DNA of 31,678 bases. Origin: a virus. Under the pieces are notes generated by a model. That model ran no database searches. It was not told the DNA's origin and worked only from the letters and a program-made list of their open reading frames with translations. This document shows, one piece after another, positions 14,645-22,663 of this stretch. Numbering within the stretch: the stretch's first letter is position 1; each line of letters begins with the position of its first letter. A program made the position numbers and the translations under genes. The stretch is taken from positions 1-31,678 of the IMG/VR virus record IMGVR_UViG_3300032401_002335; one strand, written 5' to 3'.

Positions 14645-15585
14645 AACGAGCAATGCGTGACGCATTCATAGAAGAGTTGGCTCTGCGCATGCGTGATGAC
14701 GACTCGATTTTTTTCCTGACAGCGGATCTTGGAGCCCCAGCGCTTGACCAGTTGAAGGCTGATTTTCCAGACAGATTCATAAATCTTGGAATCGCAGAGC
14801 AAAATTTGATAAACGTTGCAACCGGACTGGCGCTGGAAAACAGGAAAGTCTACGCCTACGCCATAGCCCCATTCGTTACCATGAGGGCGTTTGAGCAAAT
14901 TCGCAACCTAGCCCTGTTATCGCAGATCCGTCCTATAAACGTCAACATCATCGGAATTGGTGCAGGAATGAGTTATGTTACGTCGGGTCCGCAGCACCAT
15001 GCGCTGGAAGACATTTCGATCATCCGGACGCTGCCTAATATTGTCCTGTTTTCTCCGTCTGACCTTGGTTTGACTAGAGAGTTTGTTGACTACTCGCTGA
15101 ATAATAAGTGTCCAAAGTACATACGCTTAGACGGGGAACCCGTTGGCTACCTAAACGATGAGGCTATAATATCTGAGGGCCTTAGGGAAATCATAACAGG
15201 AAAAGACTCGTGCATTGTGGCAACGGGACACATGGTTCACACGGCCATAGAGGCCTCTAAGAAATTGTCCAACGTTGGATATGAGGTTGGTGTAATTGAT
15301 CTGTTTATGTTGAAGATGACTCCGACGCTTAAGAGAGACCTTACCGAATTCCTTAGGGGATACATGCAGGTATTTACTCTTGAGGAGGGATTTCTTGGCG
15401 CTGGAGGTGTTGACTCAGTGGTAATGGGTCTGTCAAATGATGATAACGAGGGTCCGCTCCAAGTGATATCAATGGGGCTGAGGGATCGATATGCCTTTGA
15501 GGTTGGTAACAGGACTTTCCTGCACAACAGGGCCGGGATCGATGTGGATGGGGTGGTGGAGACGGTGCTTATGAACTTAGCTTAG
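14641..15585 (+). CDS. Transketolase, C-terminal (pyrimidine-binding) subunit
   Basis: This 314-residue protein covers the Pyr and C-terminal domains of transketolase/DXS type: the start of the Pyr domain with FFLTADLG, NLGIAEQNLINVATGLAL containing the conserved Glu that activates TPP, and the C-terminal domain with IVATGHMVHTAIEA and TLEEGFLGAGGVDSVV. It works with the upstream N-terminal subunit. One palindrome copy (15266-15281) falls in the C-terminal domain. Its stop codon meets the predicted original end of the inverted GIY-YIG gene. Confidence 0.9.
   Translation: MKRAMRDAFIEELALRMRDDDSIFFLTADLGAPALDQLKADFPDRFINLGIAEQNLINVATGLALENRKVYAYAIAPFVTMRAFEQIRNLALLSQIRPINVNIIGIGAGMSYVTSGPQHHALEDISIIRTLPNIVLFSPSDLGLTREFVDYSLNNKCPKYIRLDGEPVGYLNDEAIISEGLREIITGKDSCIVATGHMVHTAIEASKKLSNVGYEVGVIDLFMLKMTPTLKRDLTEFLRGYMQVFTLEEGFLGAGGVDSVVMGLSNDDNEGPLQVISMGLRDRYAFEVGNRTFLHNRAGIDVDGVVETVLMNLA
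15266..15281. repeat. Palindrome TGTCCAACGTTGGATA, copy 5
   Basis: The central 12-mer TCCAACGTTGGA is intact and the final C of the consensus is T. Read as SNVGY in transketolase. Confidence 0.85.
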
Positions 15586-15711
15586 ATTGGTTTTATTAGG
15601 GAGATTTGACGTAGGATTTTAATTAGAGATTTTCTGGCTCTTCTTCTTGCGTGACCGTTTTTGATACTCTTTTTATGTTTAACAGAAAGTTTTCTACCAG
15701 TTAAAGTCTTG
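15582..15711 (-). pseudogene. Out-of-frame 3' end of the GIY-YIG gene
   Basis: Read on the minus strand with one A fewer in the A7 run, this stretch continues the NUMOD3 protein for about 43 residues (TGRKLSVKHKKSI, NGHARRRARKS) up to TAA at 15582. It explains an otherwise empty gap. Slippage, a real mutation or a sequencing error are all possible. Confidence 0.75.
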
Positions 15712-16413
15712 CTAGTTTTTTTCTCTAGCTTCTTTAGAGATTATTCTACCAGTATTTGCATCGCTAATCAATCTTCTGGTTGTTTCTGAAACTTCATGTC
15801 CAAGATGCCCATCTCCAATTCTTTTTCTATGTTCTTCAGACAGTTTTACTCCAGTATGAGATTTGCTCATCCTTTTTCTGGATTCATCTGACACTTTGTG
15901 TCCCTTGTTGGCCTTACTTATATTTGCTTTGGTTTCTTCGGAACGGTGAGTGCCTCTATGTGCGTTCCCTATTTTTTCTCTGGTTTCTTTGGGTAACGAC
16001 TTGCCTCTATGAAAATCTCCCATCCTTTTTCTGGATTCATCTGACACTTTGTGTCCTAGAGCGTTTTTATTACCCATACTTCCATTACTTATTTTTTTCC
16101 TTGTCTCTTCTGATGGATTTGGAGAGCCTTCACCGCCATCGGTTGAGTTGACCAAGTCTGCTCCGATTTGTCTGAAGAATTTTATCCACCCAATTTCATC
16201 CTCTGATCTTAAGGAATTATCAACGTCTGCTAGAAGTTCTATTGTTGGTCTTACTCCATCATTAAGAAGTGATTTTATCCAACAGCTTTTGTGTGTTTTT
16301 TCTTTTTCTGAAATATGATTTGATAACCTTCTCCAAAGTGGTTCCCGTGTTACTCCAACATATCTTACCTTGTCATTACGTGGATCTTTAAGGGCATATA
16401 CGTGAGTGGTCAT
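15712..16413 (-). CDS. GIY-YIG homing endonuclease with NUMOD3 repeats, C-terminus frameshifted
   Basis: The protein begins at ATG 16413 (MTTHVYALKDPRN) with the GIY-YIG motif HVYALKDP ... VRYVGVT, followed by the shared DLVNSTDGGEG segment and five or more NUMOD3 repeats (S-D-E-S-R-K-R-M type). It is related to the endonuclease at 865-1608. The frame ends at a TAG after EAREKN, directly behind a run of seven A (plus-strand T 15716-15722). Deleting one A reopens a frame encoding another NUMOD3 unit (TGRKLSVKHKKSI) and a basic tail to a stop at 15582, where it meets the transketolase stop. The nuclease domain is complete, so the product may still be active. The gene is AT-rich and has no AACAGGA. 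Confidence 0.87.
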   Translation of the reverse strand: MTTHVYALKDPRNDKVRYVGVTREPLWRRLSNHISEKEKTHKSCWIKSLLNDGVRPTIELLADVDNSLRSEDEIGWIKFFRQIGADLVNSTDGGEGSPNPSEETRKKISNGSMGNKNALGHKVSDESRKRMGDFHRGKSLPKETREKIGNAHRGTHRSEETKANISKANKGHKVSDESRKRMSKSHTGVKLSEEHRKRIGDGHLGHEVSETTRRLISDANTGRIISKEAREKN

Positions 16414-16419
16414 ACAAAC

Positions 16420-16425
16420 ATTATA
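16420..16425 (-). promoter_or_regulatory. Possible -10 box for the GIY-YIG gene
   Basis: TATAAT on the minus strand ends six bases before the ATG at 16413, which would place transcription start at or very near the start codon. No good -35 box is found at 16-18 bp (TAAGAA at 17 bp). A TTGACA lies only 9 bp upstream, too close to pair with it. Confidence 0.4.
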
Positions 16426-17119
16426 CAACACGCTTGTCAAATTTCTTATCTAACCTAGCATAGCTAACACTCCAGCTGCGTCCACGACCAGATTGCAAAT
16501 CCGCGCTTCCATCTCCATGCTTAACAACAAGGGCGCTTGTCACAGCCGTTCGCCACATTCTGTTACGGTCAAATGGAGCCATGCGTGTGCGGATACAGAA
16601 CTCCTCATCTTCTCCGCCATACGAAGTGAACGCTTCTGAAAGTAGTCCAATCTGATCAATTAGTTGTCGTTTTATGTAGACACATGGGAAACACACATTT
16701 TCCAAATGGACGATCTTAAACTCCTCATCTACTTTCCATGAACGATACCGGTTGTGCCAACGTTGTGCCACGCTTCCAACGCACCCACGGATTAAAGGAG
16801 ATAGAACCCCAACGTTTTCATACTTGTATGCTAAATCATGGAGTTTTTTGAAGAAGCCCTGTTCCAATATAACCGTATCGTCATTTAGTAAAACGACATC
16901 TTTATCCTCAAGCGCATTGATTCCTAGATTAATCGCACGAGAAAAAACGAACCTTCCCTTGGGATAATCTATTCTTTCCCCAAGACCGTAATCTGTTTGA
17001 TGGCCGTTGGCTATGACGATGATTCTTGGCCATGGCTTTGGAATGAATTCGTGAAACGATTTAACTAGGGGTTGAATTATATCTTGGTAGCGATTCGGGA
17101 TTATGATTCCGTAGTTCAC
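16421..17119 (-). CDS. Glycosyltransferase family 2-like protein
   Basis: This 232-residue protein begins with a GTG start that overlaps the upstream stop. It has a GT-A fold pattern: an N-terminal IIIPNRYQD strand, an acidic nucleotide-sugar site LLNDDTVIL (about residues 75-83) and a later GGEDEEFCIR motif that would hold the catalytic base region of GT2 enzymes. There is no membrane segment. Family known: transfer of sugars from nucleotide donors to glycans or proteins; donor and acceptor are not predictable. It is the last gene of the minus-strand glycan operon. Confidence 0.82.
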   Translation of the reverse strand: MNYGIIIPNRYQDIIQPLVKSFHEFIPKPWPRIIVIANGHQTDYGLGERIDYPKGRFVFSRAINLGINALEDKDVVLLNDDTVILEQGFFKKLHDLAYKYENVGVLSPLIRGCVGSVAQRWHNRYRSWKVDEEFKIVHLENVCFPCVYIKRQLIDQIGLLSEAFTSYGGEDEEFCIRTRMAPFDRNRMWRTAVTSALVVKHGDGSADLQSGRGRSWSVSYARLDKKFDKRVV

Positions 17120-17289
17120 CTTTTTATTACCTCTCCACGCGAAGTTGTTCTATGCTGTTCTGTGCTATGTGGGCACGTCCACCACCAAAACTCTCCATCA
17201 TACTCTACCCTATGTCTGCAGTAGCACGAGGCACATTTTTTGCAAGTGTAGCTGGGATCATTCCCTTTCTGGTGTATGCACTTTTTCAT
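17116..17289 (-). CDS. 57-residue Cys/His-rich microprotein
   Basis: A frame from ATG 17289 to TGA 17116 fills the gap between two glycosyltransferase genes and overlaps both (ATGA upstream, GTGA downstream), as elsewhere in this operon. The product has cysteines at 4, 16, 19, 22, 24 and 39 with nearby histidines, and a GEFWWWTCPH segment, so it is probably a zinc-binding protein. No family is recognised. Perfect stop-start overlaps make it very likely a true gene. Confidence 0.75.
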   Translation of the reverse strand: MKKCIHQKGNDPSYTCKKCASCYCRHRVEYDGEFWWWTCPHSTEQHRTTSRGEVIKR

Positions 17290-18116
17290 AGCGTTCCCTT
17301 ATACGGAGCAGGATCTAATACTACAGCGTCGTTTCGTAACAGGACTTCAGGCGTTGGAAAATACATCCATTCGCGCCAGAGACTGCGAATCCCCTCTTCG
17401 CCATGGTCATCAAGGAAGATGTTGTAGTGACGCCAATGTGTGTGGTAGAATTCCGGACATCCCCGCGCGTCAGCCGCTGCGATCGACGCGCGATTGCGAG
17501 CAAGCTTTTTAAGGAAGATGTCCTCAGACCGGTAGGGAAAGTGCCGCATTTCTATACACTCCTCACCTCCCGGGCTAACACCACCACCACTTGCCATATG
17601 GGCACCATGATTGCCCTCGTCAATGATTATATCTGGATCGGCGCGCACGATTACCTTGTTTAATCCAAGCGGGTTTTCCAGTCTCCACGGCATCCTCTTG
17701 TAGGGATTTTCGTTTATAGGGTCACGTCCGGTGCAGTAGTGATTGAATATCTTGACCATAATAACCCTGTTCTGGCTATCTCGGATGACCTGAGACAGTG
17801 ACCGATTGGGATCAGTGGACACGAATAATTCGTCTGCATCGTTCGGGAGCACGAAACTAGCACCACGTTCATAGGCGATGTTCATCATGTTGGTTTCTTT
17901 GGGCCCATTGAATGCTGCGATATCGTCGTCACGTATCAGGATCAGGCGAGGGTTGTCATGCGCCATGGTCTCAAGGATTTCAAGGGTGCCATCGTCAGCC
18001 TGTATGTGGGATACGATAATTCCATCTATGCCTTCGGCAAACAAGTGACTGATAGTGTATCCAATAATGTCTACCTCGGCCCCACATATGATTGTTGCCC
18101 AAACTTCTTTTTTCAT
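17286..18116 (-). CDS. Glycosyltransferase family 2-like protein (DUF/GT92-like)
   Basis: This 276-residue protein fits the 'glycosyl transferase family 2_4' type: an N-terminal strand, VSHIQADDGTLEIL, the acidic site VLPNDADELFV (about residues 90-100), the VMVKIFNHY-like segment and a late HTHWRHYN. Such enzymes act in capsule or lipopolysaccharide synthesis. Start and stop overlap both neighbours. There is no signal peptide and no membrane helix. Confidence 0.8.
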   Translation of the reverse strand: MKKEVWATIICGAEVDIIGYTISHLFAEGIDGIIVSHIQADDGTLEILETMAHDNPRLILIRDDDIAAFNGPKETNMMNIAYERGASFVLPNDADELFVSTDPNRSLSQVIRDSQNRVIMVKIFNHYCTGRDPINENPYKRMPWRLENPLGLNKVIVRADPDIIIDEGNHGAHMASGGGVSPGGEECIEMRHFPYRSEDIFLKKLARNRASIAAADARGCPEFYHTHWRHYNIFLDDHGEEGIRSLWREWMYFPTPEVLLRNDAVVLDPAPYKGTL

Positions 18117-18955
18117 TTTTTCTCCTGGTATACGAATTCGAATTCACTGGCTACATATATTCCATCTGAAGCGGTTATCCTGTAACCAGACCTCGTGTCC
18201 GTATTTTTGTCCGGATGACCCGCCCAAATGATAACAGAGCTTTTGTCTCTCTCAATAAACGCCCCGGGATATGGACGAGTTACAGCACGTACAAGTCGGT
18301 CAATCTCAGTAACTGTCATTGTTGGGTTTATGCGGCCATCCTCGGGTTTACGTTGTGGCCACACTGTAGCCCGCGATTCATCCTGTTTTATATACACAGC
18401 ACCCCACGATTTAAGACAAGGGTATGAGTATCGGATAGCTTCTCGATGGGCCGCGCAAACCTTGGCATACAGTGATCCGGCATCCTCACGATCCTCAATG
18501 GGTATCTTTACCTGATGGAGAATTACCCCCGTATCCACACCTTCATCCATTCGAAACAGGGTTACGCCGGTCACAGTCAGTCCCTTGAGTATCGCCCAAG
18601 GAATAGCCGCTCGCCCCCTTCCTTCAGGTAGCAGGGATGGGTGCATGCCAAGAACGCCTAGATTCGGTGCATCGAGGACGGCTCGGCCCGCTATCTGAGA
18701 CCAGCCTACTATAAACAGACGGTCTATGTCTGCGGTACGGATGGCTTTGATTATATGATCTTCATTTACATTCTTTGTTTTGATTAGTGGAATAGAGTGT
18801 TCTGCGCAAAAATGATCGAGGTATATCCTACCGGACTTTTTAGGTGCTAGATCGTTATGTAATGTTACAGCCAGGGATACCTCGGCTCCGCATTTGCAAA
18901 GCTCATCAAGACAGTCCAGACCAAGTTGTACGCAGGTGACAAAACCAAATTTCAT
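18113..18955 (-). CDS. Formyltransferase-like protein (Fmt/ArnA-N type)
   Basis: This 280-residue protein matches N10-formyl-tetrahydrofolate-dependent formyltransferases: MHPSLLPEGRGRAAIPWAI (about residues 104-122) and the DEGVDTGVIL motif with the catalytic Asp. In sugar clusters this family formylates 4-amino- or 3-amino-dideoxy sugars. In Fmt and ArnA the SLLP motif is preceded by N-x-H; here it is G-M-H, so the usual catalytic Asn is absent. The C-terminal domain is divergent. The neighbouring deacetylase and 4,6-dehydratase support an amino-sugar role, but no sugar aminotransferase with a Lys is in the window. Confidence 0.82.
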   Translation of the reverse strand: MKFGFVTCVQLGLDCLDELCKCGAEVSLAVTLHNDLAPKKSGRIYLDHFCAEHSIPLIKTKNVNEDHIIKAIRTADIDRLFIVGWSQIAGRAVLDAPNLGVLGMHPSLLPEGRGRAAIPWAILKGLTVTGVTLFRMDEGVDTGVILHQVKIPIEDREDAGSLYAKVCAAHREAIRYSYPCLKSWGAVYIKQDESRATVWPQRKPEDGRINPTMTVTEIDRLVRAVTRPYPGAFIERDKSSVIIWAGHPDKNTDTRSGYRITASDGIYVASEFEFVYQEKK

Positions 18956-19662
18956 GGGCTCCTCCGTATGCCAACAAACACGGATTGGAAGGCTTCCGCG
19001 AACCGCATCCCAGCCTGTGCCCCTCGTGTCGTGGCTAAGGCGCGAAATACTTCTGGGCTTCTAGGATGCGGATAGGTGCGCATGACGCCTTTGTATGAGT
19101 TGACTGCTTCAATCTTCTTTTCAAGTGCGTCTGAGCCGATCTCAATAAAAAGATTGGGCCTGAATCCGCTTACGCCAGCCTCGAATCCCCAATCGGTTGA
19201 GGAGGGGACCTCCATGAGCCACAGCCCAAGCAATGGTGTAAGATCAGGAAGGCGCTGGAATATCCTACTTGCAGCCTGACAGGCTAACGATACTTGTAAG
19301 TGATCGTTGTTTAGATCTGATGGGTGATGTGTAATTATAATGTTCGCTGACGTTTGTTTGATTGCATCTTCGATAAACTGAACAAGTTCCAGGTGGGGTA
19401 CGGTGTTGAATTTGATATCACGAAATCCACCCAGAATTTTATTCTCTGCTTTGATCAAAACATGTGCGCGGGCGATGTCTTCATGTAGCCTTGGAAGAGT
19501 TGGTCTGTTGACCCGAGTTTCTACCGCTCCAGATAAGATACACGTCGATACCTTAGCCCCACTTTCCGTCATAACAATGCTTGACGCACCGCATCCTATA
19601 GATTCATCGTCTGGGTGTGCTGCTACAATTAGAATTTTAAGACTTGCGAAATCTTGTATCAT
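18952..19662 (-). CDS. PIG-L/LmbE-family deacetylase
   Basis: This 236-residue protein carries the PIG-L motifs: VAAHPDDESIGCG near the N-terminus (zinc-binding H-x-x-D-D) and ITHHPSDLNNDHLQV near residue 115. Known members remove N-acetyl groups from GlcNAc-type sugars in a zinc-dependent reaction. It would expose an amino group that the adjacent formyltransferase could modify. It overlaps that gene by 4 bp. Confidence 0.88.
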   Translation of the reverse strand: MIQDFASLKILIVAAHPDDESIGCGASSIVMTESGAKVSTCILSGAVETRVNRPTLPRLHEDIARAHVLIKAENKILGGFRDIKFNTVPHLELVQFIEDAIKQTSANIIITHHPSDLNNDHLQVSLACQAASRIFQRLPDLTPLLGLWLMEVPSSTDWGFEAGVSGFRPNLFIEIGSDALEKKIEAVNSYKGVMRTYPHPRSPEVFRALATTRGAQAGMRFAEAFQSVFVGIRRSP

Positions 19663-19675
19663 TCAACCCTTATTT

Positions 19676-20362
19676 CTAGTATCCCCAACCAGCCCGATGA
19701 AAACCAATGTTTGTAATTAGAGGAACGTCCCTCTGTTTACCCAGATAAGAACATAGTACATTCGGATATTTTTCTCTAAGTCTAAACATGAAATTTCCTT
19801 CCGAATACTCACAATCTGGCCAGCCGACCTCAACCACCCACCCTGGATACAAGCATGGATTGCAGGAAAAGTAACGATTGTGTTCGCACCAGTTAATACT
19901 TTCGTATGATTTGTCTGTAAAATCTTCGGGGTGTTGCAATAGCATATCACCTACCGCAAACTCATTACTGTTTACCGGATCTCGTTTTAAGACAACTTGA
20001 GCCATGTTCTTGTTTTGATCTAGGATCCATATCATGTCTTTGATCATAACAGGACGCTCAAGAACCCAATCGTCCTCTAAGTGGAACACAAAGTCTATGT
20101 CTTTAGGAATTAGGTCCCAGGTGCGGATCATGGACTTAGTGTATCCTATACGATCTTTGTGTTTGTCAATTACCGCAAATCTTCCGTACAGAGAGCGCTG
20201 GACGCCAGCTTGCCCGCTATCGTCTGATAGAATCGTATGATCAAAATAAAAACTTTCACCATCGTCTGTTACCAGATTGCGTTTAAACGATTCCAATGTT
20301 TTGGATAGAACGTCCGGGCGACCGTCAGTAAAGCATATCAGGCAAATCTTTGGTAAGCTCAT
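19676..20362 (-). CDS. Glycosyltransferase-like protein
   Basis: The start is ATG 20362, which overlaps the upstream stop as ATGA; an earlier ATG at 20374 is less likely. The 228-residue product has an N-terminal KICLICFTDGRPDVLSKTLE strand-helix, FVFHLEDDWVLERP as the acidic D-x-D-like site (about residues 93-106) and ends in GFHRAGWGY. It resembles GT2-type enzymes acting with a GT-A fold. Donor and acceptor are unknown. Confidence 0.75.
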   Translation of the reverse strand: MSLPKICLICFTDGRPDVLSKTLESFKRNLVTDDGESFYFDHTILSDDSGQAGVQRSLYGRFAVIDKHKDRIGYTKSMIRTWDLIPKDIDFVFHLEDDWVLERPVMIKDMIWILDQNKNMAQVVLKRDPVNSNEFAVGDMLLQHPEDFTDKSYESINWCEHNRYFSCNPCLYPGWVVEVGWPDCEYSEGNFMFRLREKYPNVLCSYLGKQRDVPLITNIGFHRAGWGY

Positions 20363-21039
20363 TTCCAGCCACAATCCTTGCTGTATCTGTCCGGATTCCA
20401 GATGTGCCCGTGACTCGCGGGATACCGTTGGTAGTAGAAGTTATCCACACTGGTTGAATATATTGGAAGCTTGTGGGCCAGGGCCCATTCTCCTAGCTCT
20501 GTGTCGGCCATAATTCCAGACCGGTTACAACGCCAATGATCGTTTTCGTTATATGTCTTAATGTTCAGGGCCATAGTGTCGCCCTGTACCCAGGTGGTTG
20601 TTCCGTCTGGCTGGATTATACCATGGCATTCGTCGTACTCCTGGCGATTCATTCCAATGAAGCGAACGTGGAATTTTGTCTTTCCCATTATAGCAGCTTC
20701 CGGATGTAACAAGAACATGTCGCGCGTCTCTTCGATGAACTTTGGTTCGTACCAGCAGTCATCGGACATAAGCATCATGAAGCCATCGTTGACTATTCTT
20801 CCTACGGTGTCGAACGCCTCTCGGTAGATTCCGGACAACTCGGTTTTGGGCGGTTCCCTTAAAACTAATGTGTGGATTCCCGCCTTGTCCAGCCATTCGG
20901 ATAGGTGTTCTGAATTAGCAAATTGAAATTCTGGAACAGAAAACACAGCCAGATCGGGTTTTACGGTCTGATGAGATAGGAACTCGATTATCTTGTCGTA
21001 GAAATTAGGACGTTTGGTTGGTAAAACGGTAATAATCAT
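20359..21039 (-). CDS. Glycosyltransferase-like protein, paralogue A
   Basis: The start at ATG 21039 (MIITVLPTKRPNFYD) overlaps the upstream stop as ATGA. The 226-residue product has an acidic site MLMSDDCWYEP (about residue 88), a MGKTKFHVRF segment and the ending FYYQRYPASHGHIW. Each of these has a counterpart in the next gene upstream (21036-21701), so the two are tandem paralogues. They belong to the GT-A group of glycosyltransferases by pattern, although the family number is not certain. Confidence 0.75.
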   Translation of the reverse strand: MIITVLPTKRPNFYDKIIEFLSHQTVKPDLAVFSVPEFQFANSEHLSEWLDKAGIHTLVLREPPKTELSGIYREAFDTVGRIVNDGFMMLMSDDCWYEPKFIEETRDMFLLHPEAAIMGKTKFHVRFIGMNRQEYDECHGIIQPDGTTTWVQGDTMALNIKTYNENDHWRCNRSGIMADTELGEWALAHKLPIYSTSVDNFYYQRYPASHGHIWNPDRYSKDCGWK

Positions 21040-21701
21040 GCAAACATATCTCCACATTTCCAAAGGTGACCATGCTCTTTGCCCCACCTTTGGTACCAAA
21101 AGTTTTCCTCTGATGTATAGCGCACCTTTAGACCTTCAGCAAAAAACGCCTTCATAATTGATACGTCGCCATACGGATCGTTTTCGTCAAATCTGATGGA
21201 CGGATACTTTCTATATCCCTCCACATTCATTGATATTGTGCCACCGCCCAGTCCAAGACCTGGATTTTCAGGATCTCCCACTTCGGGATACTTGGGTGGT
21301 CTGCTACCGTCCATCCATCGTGTGCGAACGTGCAGCTTGCCAATTATTACAGCGTCAGGATGCACAACCAGGGCACCAGCAGCCTCAGCTAAATAGTTTT
21401 CTCCGTACAAATTGTCATCTTCCAATAGGCAGATCATCCCAGTTTTTATAAGCCTCTCCGCAGCTGCGAAACATATGTTAAGTAGGTGTCCGGATACCAC
21501 ATTGTCATCGGGATTGCGAATTATAACAGGACAAACGTTCCAATATCTCAGGTATGTCTCAAAGTCCAACGTTGGACATTGCTCTTCTCGATCTATAAGA
21601 AGTATGGAGTAATCCGGCTTACGCTTCTGCAGCACTATGTTTTCTGCTAAGTATTGCCAGAATTCTGGTCGCTTGCTTGGGGTAACCGTTACTATTTGCA
21701 C
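21036..21701 (-). CDS. Glycosyltransferase-like protein, paralogue B
   Basis: This 221-residue protein opens with MQIVTVTPSKRPEFW, has CLLEDDNLYGENYL (about residue 93) as the likely metal and nucleotide-sugar site, IGKLHVRTRW, a GLGGGTISMN stretch and ends with FWYQRWGKEHGHLW. The parallel motifs in the gene downstream show tandem duplication. A palindrome copy encodes CPTLD near residue 42, at a place where paralogue A has no counterpart. It overlaps the 4,6-dehydratase by 10 bp. Confidence 0.75.
   Translation of the reverse strand: MQIVTVTPSKRPEFWQYLAENIVLQKRKPDYSILLIDREEQCPTLDFETYLRYWNVCPVIIRNPDDNVVSGHLLNICFAAAERLIKTGMICLLEDDNLYGENYLAEAAGALVVHPDAVIIGKLHVRTRWMDGSRPPKYPEVGDPENPGLGLGGGTISMNVEGYRKYPSIRFDENDPYGDVSIMKAFFAEGLKVRYTSEENFWYQRWGKEHGHLWKCGDMFA
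21563..21578. repeat. Palindrome AGTCCAACGTTGGACA, copy 6
   Basis: Fifteen of sixteen bases match; read on the minus strand as CPTLD in a glycosyltransferase. Confidence 0.9.
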
Positions 21702-22663
21702 TCGATCTCCTGTAACAGGGCAAGGATCTCTTGGTGGGATAACTGGCTTGTGTTGGTGGATGTGTATTCTCCTGTTCTGGTGGTGGTAATACTGTGCGGA
21801 GCATACTCTGGATGGACGCAGAAGTATAGAGAATTTTCTGTAGAACGTTTCATCTCGCCTTCGGTTACCAGGGACTCGTGAAGCTTTTCTCCAGGCCGGG
21901 GTCCTGTTATGTCAATTGGATGGTTTTCACCGAATGGGCTGTACTTGACGATCATGGCATACGCCAAGGCTTCCATTGTGCAGGCTGGTGCTTTGTGCGC
22001 AAAAATTTCTCCTCCAGACGTATTCTCCATAGCATACAATGCCAAGTCGCTTACCATCTTTGGTGTCAGATGAAAGCGCGTCATATCTCCCACGGTCAGC
22101 GTCAGGTGTTTCAGCTCACTGATCTGACGCATGAACAAGGGTACGACTGATCCACTGCTGCCTATTACGTTTCCCAGGCGTATGCAGCTGAATCGTGTAT
22201 AGCATGGTACCCTGTTCATATTGCAGACAATTTTCTCCATCATTGCCTTGCTGAGACCCATCGCTGAAACAGGATAAACGGCTTTATCGGTACTCAGGGC
22301 TACTACGGTCTTGACACCACACGCTATGGCGGCATCACAGACATTCTGAGATCCAAGTACATTGGTCTTTACCGCCTCCATCGGATTTACCTCGCAAGAC
22401 GGAACCTGTTTTAGGGCTGCAGCATGGAAAACGTAGTCCACATTGTACATAGCGTCGAAGATCCGCATCTTGTCGCGGGTGTCTCCAATTATATATGTGA
22501 ACTGCGGGAAGCGTGATTTCATTTTCCACTGTTGCTGTTCTCCGCGACTAAAAATTATGACTTTATGTTCCCCAAGTTTAAAAATGTCCTCGGCTACCCT
22601 GCTACCTATGTAGCCAGTTCCGCCTGTTATCAACACGGTTATCTTTGGCATAACCATCCTCAT
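21692..22663 (-). CDS. UDP-GlcNAc 4,6-dehydratase-like (PseB/FlaA1/CapD family)
   Basis: The start is taken as ATG 22663, forming ATGA with the upstream stop; MPKITVL at 22651 is an alternative. The 323-residue extended SDR has TGGTGYIGSRV (NAD(P) binding), AAALKQVPSCEVNPMEAVKT, LSTDKAVYPVSAMGLSKAM with the S/T-D-K catalytic site in place of Y-x-x-x-K, IRLGNVIGSSGSV and TGPRPGEKLHE. These are hallmarks of nucleotide-sugar 4,6-dehydratases of the PseB/FlaA1 type, which make UDP-4-keto-6-deoxy-HexNAc for pseudaminic acid, bacillosamine or capsule sugars. No aminotransferase that would follow it is present here. Confidence 0.88.
   Translation of the reverse strand: MRMVMPKITVLITGGTGYIGSRVAEDIFKLGEHKVIIFSRGEQQQWKMKSRFPQFTYIIGDTRDKMRIFDAMYNVDYVFHAAALKQVPSCEVNPMEAVKTNVLGSQNVCDAAIACGVKTVVALSTDKAVYPVSAMGLSKAMMEKIVCNMNRVPCYTRFSCIRLGNVIGSSGSVVPLFMRQISELKHLTLTVGDMTRFHLTPKMVSDLALYAMENTSGGEIFAHKAPACTMEALAYAMIVKYSPFGENHPIDITGPRPGEKLHESLVTEGEMKRSTENSLYFCVHPEYAPHSITTTRTGEYTSTNTSQLSHQEILALLQEIECK

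Noticed and set aside
16433-16440. TTGACA upstream of the second GIY-YIG gene as its -35 box
   Set aside because: It is only 9 bp from the TATAAT, too short a spacer for sigma70.
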